This document shows positions 1 through 9,810 of a stretch of 57,559 nt of DNA, in pieces; positions within the stretch are counted from its first letter, which is position 1, and each line of letters begins with the position of its first letter. The translations under genes and the position numbers were made by a program. The DNA comes from Pseudoneurospora amorphoporcata (lineage: Eukaryota; Ascomycota; Sordariomycetes; Sordariales; Sordariaceae). Location: contig MU859276.1 in assembly GCA_033297205.1 (NCBI GenBank), positions 1 through 57,559 on the forward strand. The letters run 5' to 3'. Under the pieces are notes generated by a model, which saw nothing but the letters and a program-made list of their open reading frames with translations, was not told the DNA's origin and did not search any database.

Positions 1-327
1 GAAGAAGGGTTAGTGACGTTGGTAGAGGTATCGGCAGTCAACGCTCAGCACAAGTTTGACTATTACCAGAACCAACAGACGGAAAAGCCGAAGATAACGA
101 TCCCTAAAGAGTACGAGGGACACCCGGCTTTCGTTAGCAAGTATTTTGAAGGGTTACTACTACGAGGACCATGGGACCATGAGATTAAGCTTAAAGAAGG
201 AGCGAAGCTCAAGTTTTTCAAAGTGTATTATACGAACAAGAAGTAGAACGCGGAGTTGAGGAAGTACTTAGACGAAAACTTAAAACGAGGACACATCTAG
301 GAATCCACATCGCCAGCAGGGTACCCC
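1..327 (+). pseudogene. pol fragment of element D (protease-RT linker), upstream part
   Basis: The frame from about position 1 encodes the stretch just before a gypsy reverse transcriptase: an IPKEYEGHP segment, then GPWDHEIKLKEG, then ELRKYLDENLKRGHI and SPAGYP. These are typical of the acidic 'fingers' lead-in of chromovirus RT (established family knowledge). The frame has stops at 244 (TAG, expected Gln) and about 298 (TAG, expected Gln). It ends abruptly at 327 where the LTR of element A1 begins (TGTGACAAGGG), and resumes at 5251. Confidence 0.8.
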
Positions 328-831
328 TGTGACAAGGGCAGTATTCTAGGCTTGGAACAGTAGTTCAATTCAGCTGATAAACTACTTTGGTCTCGAAAGC
401 CTTGTTGATCTTCTTAACCTCTAGGAGAAGGTTGGGCTTCAAGACCTTCTTATGCCAAAGGGAATCGGTACGTACTTGAGGTACGCATTAAGCCTTATCG
501 CCTGAGGCTTCAAGACATCTATCTAGCAGTCTGCATACGTGTGGATCTTTCTGAATGCCTTTATCCATTCTCTATCTTCCTTTTGGCGCTGTCCTTTATC
601 TGGGCGCCTTGCTTCTTGCTTGGTTGGCTGTGGTTGCTTCTGGGATGACCGTGGCTGAGGGCCCAGCCGTGGGTCCGGCCGAGGGTCTGGCCGCGGGTCC
701 AGCCGAGGGTCCGGCCGAGGTAGGTATTGTGGCTGGAGGCTACTGAGCATCTTGAGGCTAATGCTAGGCGTTAAGGCTCTGTTGAGTCTTGCGATCCTAA
801 CCCTTAGACTATGGGCAATGTTCGTATAACA
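328..831 (-). repeat. LTR-A, 3' LTR of element A1
   Basis: The plus strand begins TGTGACAAGGGC and ends TTCGTATAACA, a decayed form of the usual CCGTGTGACA end. It contains a run of GC-rich 12-mers (about 650-725; unit like CGAGGGTCCGGC). Length is about 504 bp, against about 516 bp for the partner at 4735-5250. Short open frames over the GC-rich block are by-products of CpG-rich tandem repeats and are not called as genes. Confidence 0.85.
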
Positions 832-839
832 TTAGCTCT

Positions 840-2015
840 CCCTTCTTCAAGGCTCGCCTCGAGCCGAACATTCTTGGCTCCTTCCTAACCTTCCTACTTG
901 GCCTAATACTTAACCTTGCCTTCAAATATCATAGAGTCTAATATTTTCTCAACCTTATAGTCTTCTGACTCTGCTAGGGCTGCCTCTCGCAGGACCTGGT
1001 CAGGGTCAGGGGCTACCTGATTGCCAGCGCGATAGGGTTCTAGGAGTGAGACGTGAAAGGAGTTATAGATGCGCTAAGTTTTGGGCAAGGTAAGACGGAT
1101 AGTGGTAGGATCTTGTGGAGGAGTTAGTTTATTAGGACATTAAGGTCTCGTAGTTTATCTAGGTGCCTTACGTAGAAGGCGATAATTTGGGCTTTGGCTC
1201 CGTCAATGTGGAAGTGCTCCTATAGCTCCTATATAAGATCACTAGCTTTTTTCCATCCTTCCCACTTGACTCAATATAACACCTTAGTTTCAGCCCTCAT
1301 GGAATCCACGATCTTCTTAACCTTATAGTCTTCTGATACTACTAGGGCTGCCTCTCGCAGGACCTGGTTAGGGTCGGGGATCTCCCAATTGCCAGCGCGA
1401 TAGGGTTCTAGTAGCAAGACGTAGAAGGAATCGTAGATTCGCTATGTTTTGGGTAAGGTTAACCGGATAGCGGTAGGGGAGATTACTTGTGATATCTTAA
1501 AGGGGCCATAGAGTTTCTTATTAAGCTTCTTGGAGGGTCTCTTGGTTTTAATATACTTACTATTCAATATAACAAGTTGCCCCACCTCGTAGACCGGTAC
1601 CTCTAAACGCTTCTTGTCCGCCCATTCCTTCATCCTCTAACGGGCGCGGTTAAAATATCGCTAGGCGTCGTTATACACTTGAATTATCTAATAGACATAC
1701 AGACGACTCTCGGGGTTCCGAAGCGCGCCGTCAGGGGGATTGTAAAACGCTAAGTAGTAGCCGTAGTTAGCATAGAAGGGAGTAAGGCTAGTAGACGACG
1801 AAATGGAGTTATTATATACGAACTCAGTAGTAGCTAGAAGGTCTTCCTAATTGCTTATTTCGTAGTTAACGAAGGCCCGAAGGTAAACTTTAAGGATTTA
1901 GTTGAGGCGCTCGGTTTGGCTATTTATCTGGAGGTAGAATACTATGCCTATGCGGCTTTTAATGCCGACGAATTTAAGGAAGTCCTTTCAAAGGTGAGTT
2001 GTAAATCTTATAGTA
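840..2015 (-). pseudogene. integrase C-terminal half and chromodomain remnant of A1
   Basis: The minus strand reads from a GIKSRIG / NQILKVYLRAFVNYE segment (core of integrase, with the catalytic Glu neighbourhood) through YANYGY, MKEWADKKR, GPFKISQVISPTAIRLTLP (integrase tail, 1442-1633) and RVKWEGW-like text, with Trp codons often lost, for the chromodomain. Stops sit at expected Gln and Trp codons. The 5' side joins gag text at about 2015, so protease, RT, RNase H and the first half of integrase are missing. A partial duplication of the tail/chromodomain region is present (about 905-1090 against 1270-1475). Confidence 0.75.
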
Positions 2016-2019
2016 CTTT

Positions 2020-4725
2020 ATAATAGCCACTCAAAAATCCGAATCAGAGCTGTCGTCCATATCTATCATCTTTATAGCTCTTTGAATGGCGTTGACCTTT
2101 TGTTTCTTAAACTAGGCCTCGTCGTCTACGATGAAGTCCTCAGCTCCCTTCTCTTTACAGTCGCTATTCTTTCTTTTAACTACGGCCGTAATTGCTGGTT
2201 GGGGTAATTCGTTACCGTTATTGTCCTTCCTTATAAAACACTCTAGGGTATAATAGTTGTCGCGGCCGTATTGCTAGTAGGATACTCAGTCCTTTTTACG
2301 CTAATCGATATCGCTAGAGTCGATATCTTTTAAGGCCTCGCGGACGCTATTCCATTTCTTATTCTTAACTAGCCTATTGGGTTCTCTTAAGGATTAGTTT
2401 CGGTCGGAAGGGGAGCGTAATTCCTTGTGGGATTGTTGGCCCGACTTCGAGTGCTCCGTCCTTGAAGTGGGCGCGTCTTTTCCCTATCCCTAATATCTTA
2501 GAGCGCGAATCATATTTTCGTAGACTCGTCCGGCTTCTCGAACGGCTCTAATAAACTCATCGTCAATTTCAAGCACTCCTCCTCGAATAGAATAGATTAG
2601 CTCTATAATCTTGGAGGGTAGAATCTAAGCAATCTAATCTTGGAAGGTGGCGCCGGCCCATTTGACGGTTTCGTTTATGTGACAAGGGCTGCATTCAAGG
2701 CTTGGAACAGTAGTTCAATTCAGCTAATAAACTACTTTGGTCTCGAAAGCCTTGTTGATCTTCTCAACCTCCAGAAGAAGGTTGGGTCTTCAAGACCTTC
2801 TTATGCCGAAGGAAATTGGTACGTACTTGAGGTACGCATCAAGCCTTGTCGCCTGAGGCTTCAAGACATCTATCTAACAGTCTGCATACGTGTGGCTCTT
2901 CCTAAATGCCTTCATCCATTCTCTATCTTCCTTTTAGCGCTGTCCTTCATCCGGGCGCCCTACTTCTTACTTAGTTGGCTATAGTTACTTCTAGGATAAC
3001 CGTAGCCGAGGGCCTAGCCGCGGGTCTAGCCGTAGGTCCGGCCGAGAGTCTAGCCGCGGGTCTGGCCGTGGGCCCGGCCGAGGGTCCGGCCGAGGGTTCG
3101 GCCGAGGTCCGGCCGCGGGTCCGGCTAAAGGTCCAGCCGAGGTGGGTGTTGTGGCCGGAGGCCACTGAGCATCTTGAGGCTAATGCTAAGCGTTGAGGCT
3201 CTATTGAGTCTTGCAATCCTAACCCTTGGACTATGGGCAATGTCCGTGTAACAGTTTAGGTCTAACAACTTAGTAAGGTATTCGGCGACGTCGTCCTCGT
3301 ACTTAAGTTCCCGCATTTTCCTTACGTTGTAGTACCGTTCAGAAGGGTCCTAAAATCGTTCTGCTAGGGCGCTAGAATATCCTTTCCAAGTATCCTCAAC
3401 TCCTATAGATTAGATTTGTCGGGTTCGTAAATCGTGCTATTTCTAGGCTTTGTCGGTGAGCATCGATCCGAGCCAGTTAATCTTATAACCGTCGGTCGGG
3501 AAGCTAGTAACATATACGTGTAGGTACGCGTTGATCCTAGCTTACTAAAGTCGGAAGGCGTCGAACTTCTTACTATTGTAAGTCGAAGGTTTATTGAAGT
3601 GAATAGGCGTTATTTAGATAGTCGAGTATTTTAGGTTTTAGAGGAAGTAATCGGCTTAGTTTCGGGCTAAGTCCTCAACCGGGCCGCCGACGCGGCGCGG
3701 TAGCTTTAGGGGTCCTGGGGGTCCTTAACCTCCCATGGAGTAGCCGAAGGGAATAATATTAGCTCCCTAGAAGTTAGCGTAGGTAGCCTCGTACTAAAGT
3801 TGAGCTTGGCTAGCTTGCTTTTTGGCTTGGGCTACGTAGAGGAAGCTATTGTCAATTAGGTTAGGATTGGCGGGAGTTTCGTAGAGTGAGGAGCGCGGGA
3901 CGGTACTAGGTGCCTTGGTAGCGGCGCGTTGTTTTAGGAGTCTTTGGATTGACGCGGTATCGGGGGCTTTTTTCCTTGACTAGATAAAGGCTTCTTGGAT
4001 AGCTTTTTAGGTACTTTGTTAAAGGCTGGCGATTTGTGCAATTTATGCCTCAAAATCCTTAAGCTAGCTTGGGTCGACGAGTTTGTTGAGGATATCGTCG
4101 ATTTGCGATTCTTTGTTGGCTGCCTAGGTATTGATATAACTTAGGACCGACTGCTAGCGGTTGGTTCGCTCATTTAGGGTATCGAGCGTCTATTATTAGC
4201 GAGTGGATATCTTAAAGAGTTTTTGGACCGCTTTCTGGCATTCCTCATCCTTCTTCCCGTACTGGGCGATAACCCTCTAAACTTCAAAAACAAAACGGGT
4301 GCTGGCTTATTAGACTTAGTATTCGAGTTGGGCCACGGAGGCTTGGGTAGCCTTAATACCAGCGTCAAAGAGGTTGGCGGTAGCATTATAGCTTTTCTTT
4401 AAGATATCGTACTGCTCCTTAAGGGCTATAAAGTCTTTGGCGTGTTCCTAGCTGACGGAGAGGGCGATATCGCGGACTTAGTTGTACGCAGCAGTGAGTT
4501 GGTTATGCAGGACGATAAGCCACTCGGGGGGGTTATCGACTTGGATATTTCCTTTGGGAATAGTAGTGAGTCGGTCTCTCTTGTTATGTAAGACGTCGTC
4601 GAAGTTGGCTAGGTTATGGAGCACTAGTGAAGTGGCCTCGACTGATTCTATAGGGTCGTTTGGGGAAGTTATATTAGTTGGGGTATTGAGTAAAGATTGG
4701 GTAAAGGGGTAATTTGAGAGGGAAG
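2020..4725 (-). pseudogene. gag remnant of element A1 (split by a solo LTR)
   Basis: The minus strand between about 4725 and 3259 and again from 2677 to about 2020 reads as a gypsy gag. It has an N-terminal helical region, then KPSTYNSKKFDAFRLW, ARINAYLHVYV and INWLGSMLTDKA (the classic gag core, about 3440-3600), and after the insertion FQDQIA, RGGVLEIDDEFIRAVREAGRVYE and a charged C-terminus. Several frames are needed and stops are frequent. A near-identical gag occurs in element A2 (14248-14776 and 21992-23265), which supports the assignment. Confidence 0.7.
2678..3253 (-). repeat. solo LTR-A inside gag of A1, TSD GTTTA
   Basis: It begins TGTGACAAGGGC and ends CCGTGTAACA. The 5-bp flanks GTTTA (2673-2677) and GTTTA (3254-3258) are identical, so this is a separate insertion reduced to one LTR. 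It has the longest GC-rich 12-mer block of the LTR-A copies (about 3003-3143). Confidence 0.88.
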
Positions 4726-4734
4726 TAGTTTATT

Positions 4735-5250
4735 TGTGACAAGGGCAGTATTTTGGGCTTGGAATAGTAGTTCAATTCAGTTAATAAACTACTTTGGTCT
4801 CGAAAGCCTTGTTGATCTTCTTAACTTCTAGGAGAAGGTTGGACTTTAAGACCTTCTTATGCTAAAGGGAATCGGTACGTACTTGAGGTACGTATTAAGC
4901 CTTGTTGCTTGAGGCTTTAAGATATCTATTTAGTAGTCTGTATACGTGTGGATCTTCCTGAATGCCTTTATTTATTTTCTATCTTCCTTTTGGCGCTGTC
5001 CTTTATCCGGGCGCCCTACTTCTTGCTTGGTTGGCTGTGGTTGCTTCTGGGATGACCGTGGCTGAGGGCCCGGCCGTGGGTCCAGCCGAAAGTCTAGCCG
5101 CGGGTCTGGCCGCGGGTCCGGCCGAGGGTCCGGCCGAGGTAGGTGTTGTAGCCGGAGGCTACTGAGCATCTTGAGGCTAATGCTAGGCGTTAAGGCTTTA
5201 TTGAGTCTTGCGATCCTAACCCCTAGATTGTGGGCAATGTCCGTGTGACA
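4735..5250 (-). repeat. LTR-A, 5' LTR of element A1
   Basis: It begins TGTGACAAGGGC and ends CCGTGTGACA. It pairs with the LTR at 328-831. On the minus strand transcription would start here and run left through gag. The GC-rich 12-mer block lies at about 5060-5142. Confidence 0.85.
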
Positions 5251-7990
5251 ACCCTATTCTCTTTATACTAAAGAAAGATAGAAAGCTACGCCTTTATATC
5301 GATTATAGGCAACTAAATTAAGAGACCGTGAGAAATAATTATCCCCTACTCCTGATTTCGCGTATCCGGAATTAGCTAGGAGGAGTACGATACTTTACGC
5401 GCCTTAATCTACTCGTTGCCTACGCTCATATCCGAATTAAAGAAGGAAACAAATAGAAGACAGTATTTCGCATACCCTACGGACATTACGAATACCTTAT
5501 TATGCCCTTCGGGTTGACCAATGCACTTGCGACATTCTAATCTGTTATCGATTATGCGATTCGACCCTACCTCGACAAATTCGCCATTTGCTACCTAGAT
5601 AACATCCTTATCTACTCCAAGACTCTTGCGGAGTACAAGGAACACGTGAAGAAAGTGCTAGACGTACTACACTAATAGAACCTTTCGGTTAATATGAAAA
5701 AGAGTAAATTCCATGTGAAGGAAACTGTGTTTTTTGGATATCTAATTTCGGAGAATGAGGTTAGAATGGAACCAAGCAAAGTGGAAGCTGTACGAAACTA
5801 GCCCGAGCCTAAGAATGCGACCGATGTTCGCGGGTTTTTAGGATTCACCAATTTCTATCGCATATTTATACGCGATTATAGGAAGCTTGCTAGGTCACTG
5901 TACGAGCTCACTAAGAAGGAGGCTGTTTTCACATGGGGAAAGGAATAATAAGAAGCCTTCAAGGCTATCTACGATACAGTCACCGCAGATCTGGTATTGA
6001 AACTTCCTAACCTACGTAAACAATTTGAAATTAAGACCGATACGTCAGACTACGCTATTAGGGGACAATTGGGACAACGAGACGACTAAGGGAAACTACA
6101 TCCTATAGCTTTCTTTTCCAAAAGGCTAGAAGGACCCCGACGCAATTATCCTATCCATAACAAGGAACTCCTAACTATTATTGAAGCGTTTTAAGAATAG
6201 AGACTATACCTCAGTGGAACTACGTATGAAGTACAAGTCTACACCGACCACAACAATCTCCAGTACTTCACGACCACGAAGGTGCTCAACGGCCGCCAAA
6301 CACGATGGGCTGAGTTCTTATCGGAATTCAACTTCAAGATCAACTATAAGAAGGGATCGGAGAATGCCCGAGCTGATGCACTAAGCCGAAGGGCGGACTA
6401 TGTGAAAGATGCAGCAGAAGCCTCTGCACTCTTGTTCTAGGAACAACTAGATGAATCGCTTACGCACCCCTTGTAGGAATGGGTAGAGTGCTGCGCCATT
6501 TATAAGGCTAAGAACTAAGCCCTAAGGTACCAGGCTACCATCGTTACCCCCGAAGATAGGCAACAATGGGAAGACAACTAAGAAGAAGGAGTTAACCTTT
6601 AGAATGATAAATTATGGTATAACGACAAGGCTTACGTATAGCTGGAACAACGAGAAGACCTCGTTACAGATATCCATACTTCTAAAATAGGAGGACATAT
6701 AGGCATCACGAAAACCATAGTACGGATACGGCAATACTACGACTTTCTTAAAATGAAAAATATAGTAGCTCGGATATTATAGGCCTATGAACGCTGTAGC
6801 ATAACTAGGGTTATAAGACACAAGCCATACGGATTTCTAGAACTCTTAGAAGTCGTAGAAAGACCGTGGAGTTCGGTAACTATGGACTTCATCACCAAGT
6901 TACCATTGTCCACAGACACCGCGACAGGAGTCATTTACGACATATCCTAGTGGTAGTGGATAGGCTAACTAAGTGGAGCTACTTTCTACCCTATAAGGAA
7001 ACATGGTCAGCGGAGCAATTTGCAAATATAATCTATCGGAACATTACTTTAGTATACGGTTAGCCGAAGGAATAGATTACAAATAGGGATACCAAGTTCG
7101 CATCCAAGTTCTAGCAAGTATTAATGACCAAACTCGGTACTAAGAGTAAAATATCAACAGCACATCACCCGCAGACCGACGGATAGATAGAAAGTATTAA
7201 CCAAATCGTGGAACAATATTTGAGGAACTATGTCAACTTTGAACAAAGTAATTGGGTAGAATTACTGCCCACGGCGCAACTGGCATACAATACCTCTCCT
7301 ACGGAGACTACGAAGGTTTTACCTTTCTTCACAAACTACGGGTATAAACTAGAACTCTTAGAAGGGCCAGATTCAAACGTCCCCAGGGCCGCAATCAAGG
7401 CCCAGAAACTGCATATGTTGCATAAGAAACTCAAGGAAGAGCTGGAATTCGTACGACAAAAGATAAGCCGGTACTACAACTAGAAAAGGCTCGAGGGACC
7501 TCGCTTTAAGGAGGGGGATAAAGTTCTTTTGTCTACCAGAAACCTGAGAACAAAAAGGCCCAGCAAGAAACTCGACGACCGACGGGTGAGACCTTTCAAA
7601 ATCAAAAAGAAAATCTTAGATGTAGTATATCAATTGGACATTCCTAATACTATAAAACTAAGATCACACTCATTCACATCTCGCTACTGGAACCAGCACC
7701 TAACAATGCACGAGTTAATACGCAGACTAGTATTGAGGATGAGGAAGAAGAATAGGATGTGGAAGAAATCTTGGATTTACGGATAGAAGATGGGAAATTG
7801 GAATACCTTATCAAATAGGAAGGATTTGGTCCCGAAGACAACACATGGGAACCCGTCAAGAATTTAAGTTGCCCTGAGAAGTTGGAGGAATTCCACCGGA
7901 GGAATCCGGATCGGCCAGGAGCGAAGGACTACCCAGCCAAGGGAAGGCGGATGCGTCTAATAAGGACCAATCTACTACGGGTGCAACAAT
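5251..7990 (+). pseudogene. pol of element D: RT, RNase H, integrase, chromodomain
   Basis: The plus frame resumes after A1 with ILFILKKD and LYIDYRQLN (RT). It continues through MPFGLTNA-like text and CYLDNILIYS at about 5590-5617, where the second catalytic Asp of the usual Y-x-D-D box reads Asn, and GFLGFTNFYR. RNase H follows (KTDTSDYAI, TDHNNLQYF, GSENARADALSRR). Integrase has the zinc-binding region near GGHIGITKT, MDFITKLPLS, NRDTKFASKF and HHPQTDG. The C-terminal tail RTKRPSKKL is followed by a chromodomain around EGFGPEDNTWEPVKNL (about 7810-7870). At least twenty in-frame stops, nearly all TAG or TAA at Gln or TAG at Trp, make it non-functional. Confidence 0.85.
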
Positions 7991-8014
7991 AGAAGAAGTA
8001 GACGCCCCCGTTAG

Positions 8015-8530
8015 CTACTCTTCAGGAAGTAGCTCAGGCTCCCTTCCAGCCACCCTATCCTTCTTATCCTAAGCTTCCAACTCAGCCATAACGACACGAG
8101 ACACCTCCTGAGCTTTTACTGCCAATTCCTTTTGACGCCGCTAAACCTGGGCCAGGCGGAGAATCCGATCCTGCGCTGTTTGTAGGAATGGGAGGATATG
8201 ATCCTGCACCTCCCTAAGAAGTGCCGCCTGCTCACGTTTCAACTTCTCGTTCTCCGCGGCTATGCGAGTCACTAGAATAGGTTAGCAAGCGATAACTAAG
8301 AAGAATCGAGAAAAACCACACTCCGAATTATAGTTAATCTCCTCGCAAGGACGAACGCTACGGACGCACTCGCCGCACTTCACGTGCCCTAGAAGCTTCT
8401 TGCAAACTAAGTTACGGTCGGTACAACGTTAGTAGGGTATAACTATAGAACCAAAGGAATCGATAGAAGTCAACAAAGCCTACCGGCGAACGGACGACGT
8501 AGTAGAACGCTTAGAAATACGGTTGGACAT
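8015..8530 (-). pseudogene. antisense ORF of element D: Cys-cluster plus coiled-coil protein, RIP-interrupted
   Basis: On the strand opposite to pol, between the chromodomain and the 3' LTR, one frame runs 171 codons from ATG at 8530. It starts MSNRISKRSTTSSVRR. It then has a Cys-rich segment, C-x6-C-K-K-L, H-V-K-C-G-E-C-V-R and R-P-C-E, followed by a heptad-like region (RIAAENEKLKREQAALLREV, then QDRILRLAQV and RRQKELAVKAQEV). Five internal stops (TAG or TAA) all fit CpA-to-TpA loss of Gln, so the original frame was probably continuous. I recall similar antisense Cys-motif proteins beside fungal gypsy elements, but cannot name a family. Function is unknown; the Cys cluster suggests a metal-binding nucleic-acid or protein contact. 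Confidence 0.6.
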
Positions 8531-8663
8531 AATAGCGAGTATAGGGAGAGAAGAACTTACTATATTTAGAATGATAGAAGGAACGGTAGAGAAATAAAAA
8601 TGGGGCAGACGCGCCGGAGCTAACAAAGCCGTCGAGGACGTCGGCTGAGGAGGGGAGGCATCG

Positions 8664-9810
8664 TGTTACGAACCTAAGCGGCATTAGGGTCGCCTAAGAC
8701 CCGACTACTTACTGGTAATAACTAGTATAACACTTGGGAGGCCAAGTACGGGCTAGAAGGGCGCATACAGGTGCTCACTGACGCACGGGCTTATAGTAAG
8801 CTAAGCTTACAGTGAGCTGGGCTTACGGTGAGCTAATACCAGAGTAAGCTATCACACATTCTATAGGGTTCACGACCGCGTGAACATCCGAGGACAAATA
8901 TCTCGTAGTAGGGCGAGGAGGTATAAAGGGACTACGGGAGAACTTAGATTATTAGATAGTTCGACAATATTTAATTAATCTTTATCACTAAAACACGTAT
9001 AACGCTACCATACTTATTATAAACCTTTTAGCTTCACCGAATAGTACTAATAGTTTTTACCTTCAACTATCCCACTGTGACAAGGGCTGTGATCAGGGCT
9101 TGGAACAGTAGTTCAAATTCAGCTAATAAACTACTTTGGTCTCGAAGGCCTTGTTGATCCCTCTCGACCTCCATGAGAAGGCCGGGCTTCAAGGCCTTCT
9201 TATGCCAAAAGGAATCGGTACGTACTTGAGGTACGTATCGAGCCTTGTCACCTGAGGCTTCCAGGCATTTGTCTAGCAGTCTGTGTACATGTGGATCTTT
9301 TCGGAATGCCTTCATCCATTCCCTATCTTTCATCTAGCGCCGTCCTTCATCCGGGCACCCTGCTCCTTGCTTGGTTGGCTATGGTTGTTCCTAGGATGAC
9401 TAGGATTGTCTTGTGGTGATCTTTCAGTGTCTTCGGCACTTCCGTGGTTGGTGGCATCGAGGGAAGTTCGGGTAAGCAGTACCGGTGGCCAAGAGTTCGG
9501 CCGAGGTGGGTGTTGCGGCCGGAGGCCTCCGGACACCTCTGAGGAGGCCTCCGGCCATCTCGAGGCTGATGCCAAGCGTCGAGGGTGAGTATGGCCTAGT
9601 TGCCTGAGGCATTCAGCCGTATAGCAAGGCTTGGGTCTAAGCCGTGCTGTCGGCTGAACAGACTCTCTGTCTGAGCTGGCGTAGATACCTGAAGCATTTG
9701 CGCGAGGCTGAGAGATGTGCGGCTCCGCGAGCCTCTCGTTGTAGGGTCAGGGTTGAGGTCAAATGTCCGTGTGACACCCACTTAGGTAGATCAAACTGCC
9801 GTTCGTCACA
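8664..9810 (+). repeat. LTR-B, 3' LTR of element D, split by a solo LTR-A
   Basis: It begins TGTTACGAACC and ends GTTCGTCACA, with 9071-9781 taken up by a nested LTR-A and its target duplication. The terminal text CCTTCAACTATCCCACTTAGG...GTTCGTCACA matches the other LTR-B copies at 16501, 20319 and (reversed) 13368. The nested insertion accounts for its apparent length of 1147 bp, against 419-469 bp for the uninterrupted copies. Confidence 0.85.
9076..9776 (-). repeat. solo LTR-A nested in the LTR-B of element D, TSD CCCAC
   Basis: It begins TGTGACAAGGGC and ends CCGTGTGACA. Flanks CCCAC (9071-9075) and CCCAC (9777-9781) are identical. At 701 bp it is the long, less decayed subtype. It lacks the long 12-mer block and instead has a GGCCGGAGGCCTCCGG palindromic stretch near 9520-9555, as do the copies at 19552 and 23884. 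Confidence 0.9.

Larger units (their letters stand above)
328..5250 (-). mobile_element. Element A1: internally deleted chromovirus (gag plus integrase), minus orientation
   Basis: Two LTR-A copies (328-831 and 4735-5250) bound an internal region that codes on the minus strand. The 5-bp flanks are ACCCC (323-327) and ACCCT (5251-5255), a near-perfect target duplication within the pol gene of element D. Reading right to left there is gag, then directly the C-terminal half of the integrase catalytic core, integrase tail and chromodomain. Protease, RT and RNase H are absent. A purine tract on the minus strand (GAAGAAGGGAGAG) abuts the left LTR, confirming the orientation. A solo LTR-A (2678-3253) sits inside gag. 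Without that insertion the element is about 4.3 kb, short for an autonomous chromovirus. Confidence 0.85.
1..9810 (+). mobile_element. Element D: Ty3/gypsy chromovirus, left end outside window, interrupted by A1 and by a solo LTR
   Basis: Pol reads on the plus strand in two pieces, 1-327 and 5251 to about 7990, split by element A1. The text runs in register from SPAGYP at about 310-327 to ILFILKKD at 5256, which shows the interruption directly. Domains in order are aspartic-protease/RT linker, reverse transcriptase, RNase H, integrase and chromodomain. A purine-rich tract (GAGGAGGGGAGG, about 8648-8659) immediately precedes the 3' LTR (8664-9810), so this is the 3' end of a plus-oriented element. 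The 5' LTR lies left of the window. Many in-frame TAG/TAA codons replace Gln or Trp, consistent with RIP. The right flank (9811) continues an unrelated antisense gag, so D appears to have inserted into element E. Confidence 0.85.

Noticed and set aside
2971..3240. open frames over the GC-rich blocks of LTR-A (also 523-750, 4962-5169)
   Set aside because: They arise from CpG-rich 12-mer repeats that lack stops on both strands; there is no start context or conservation argument.
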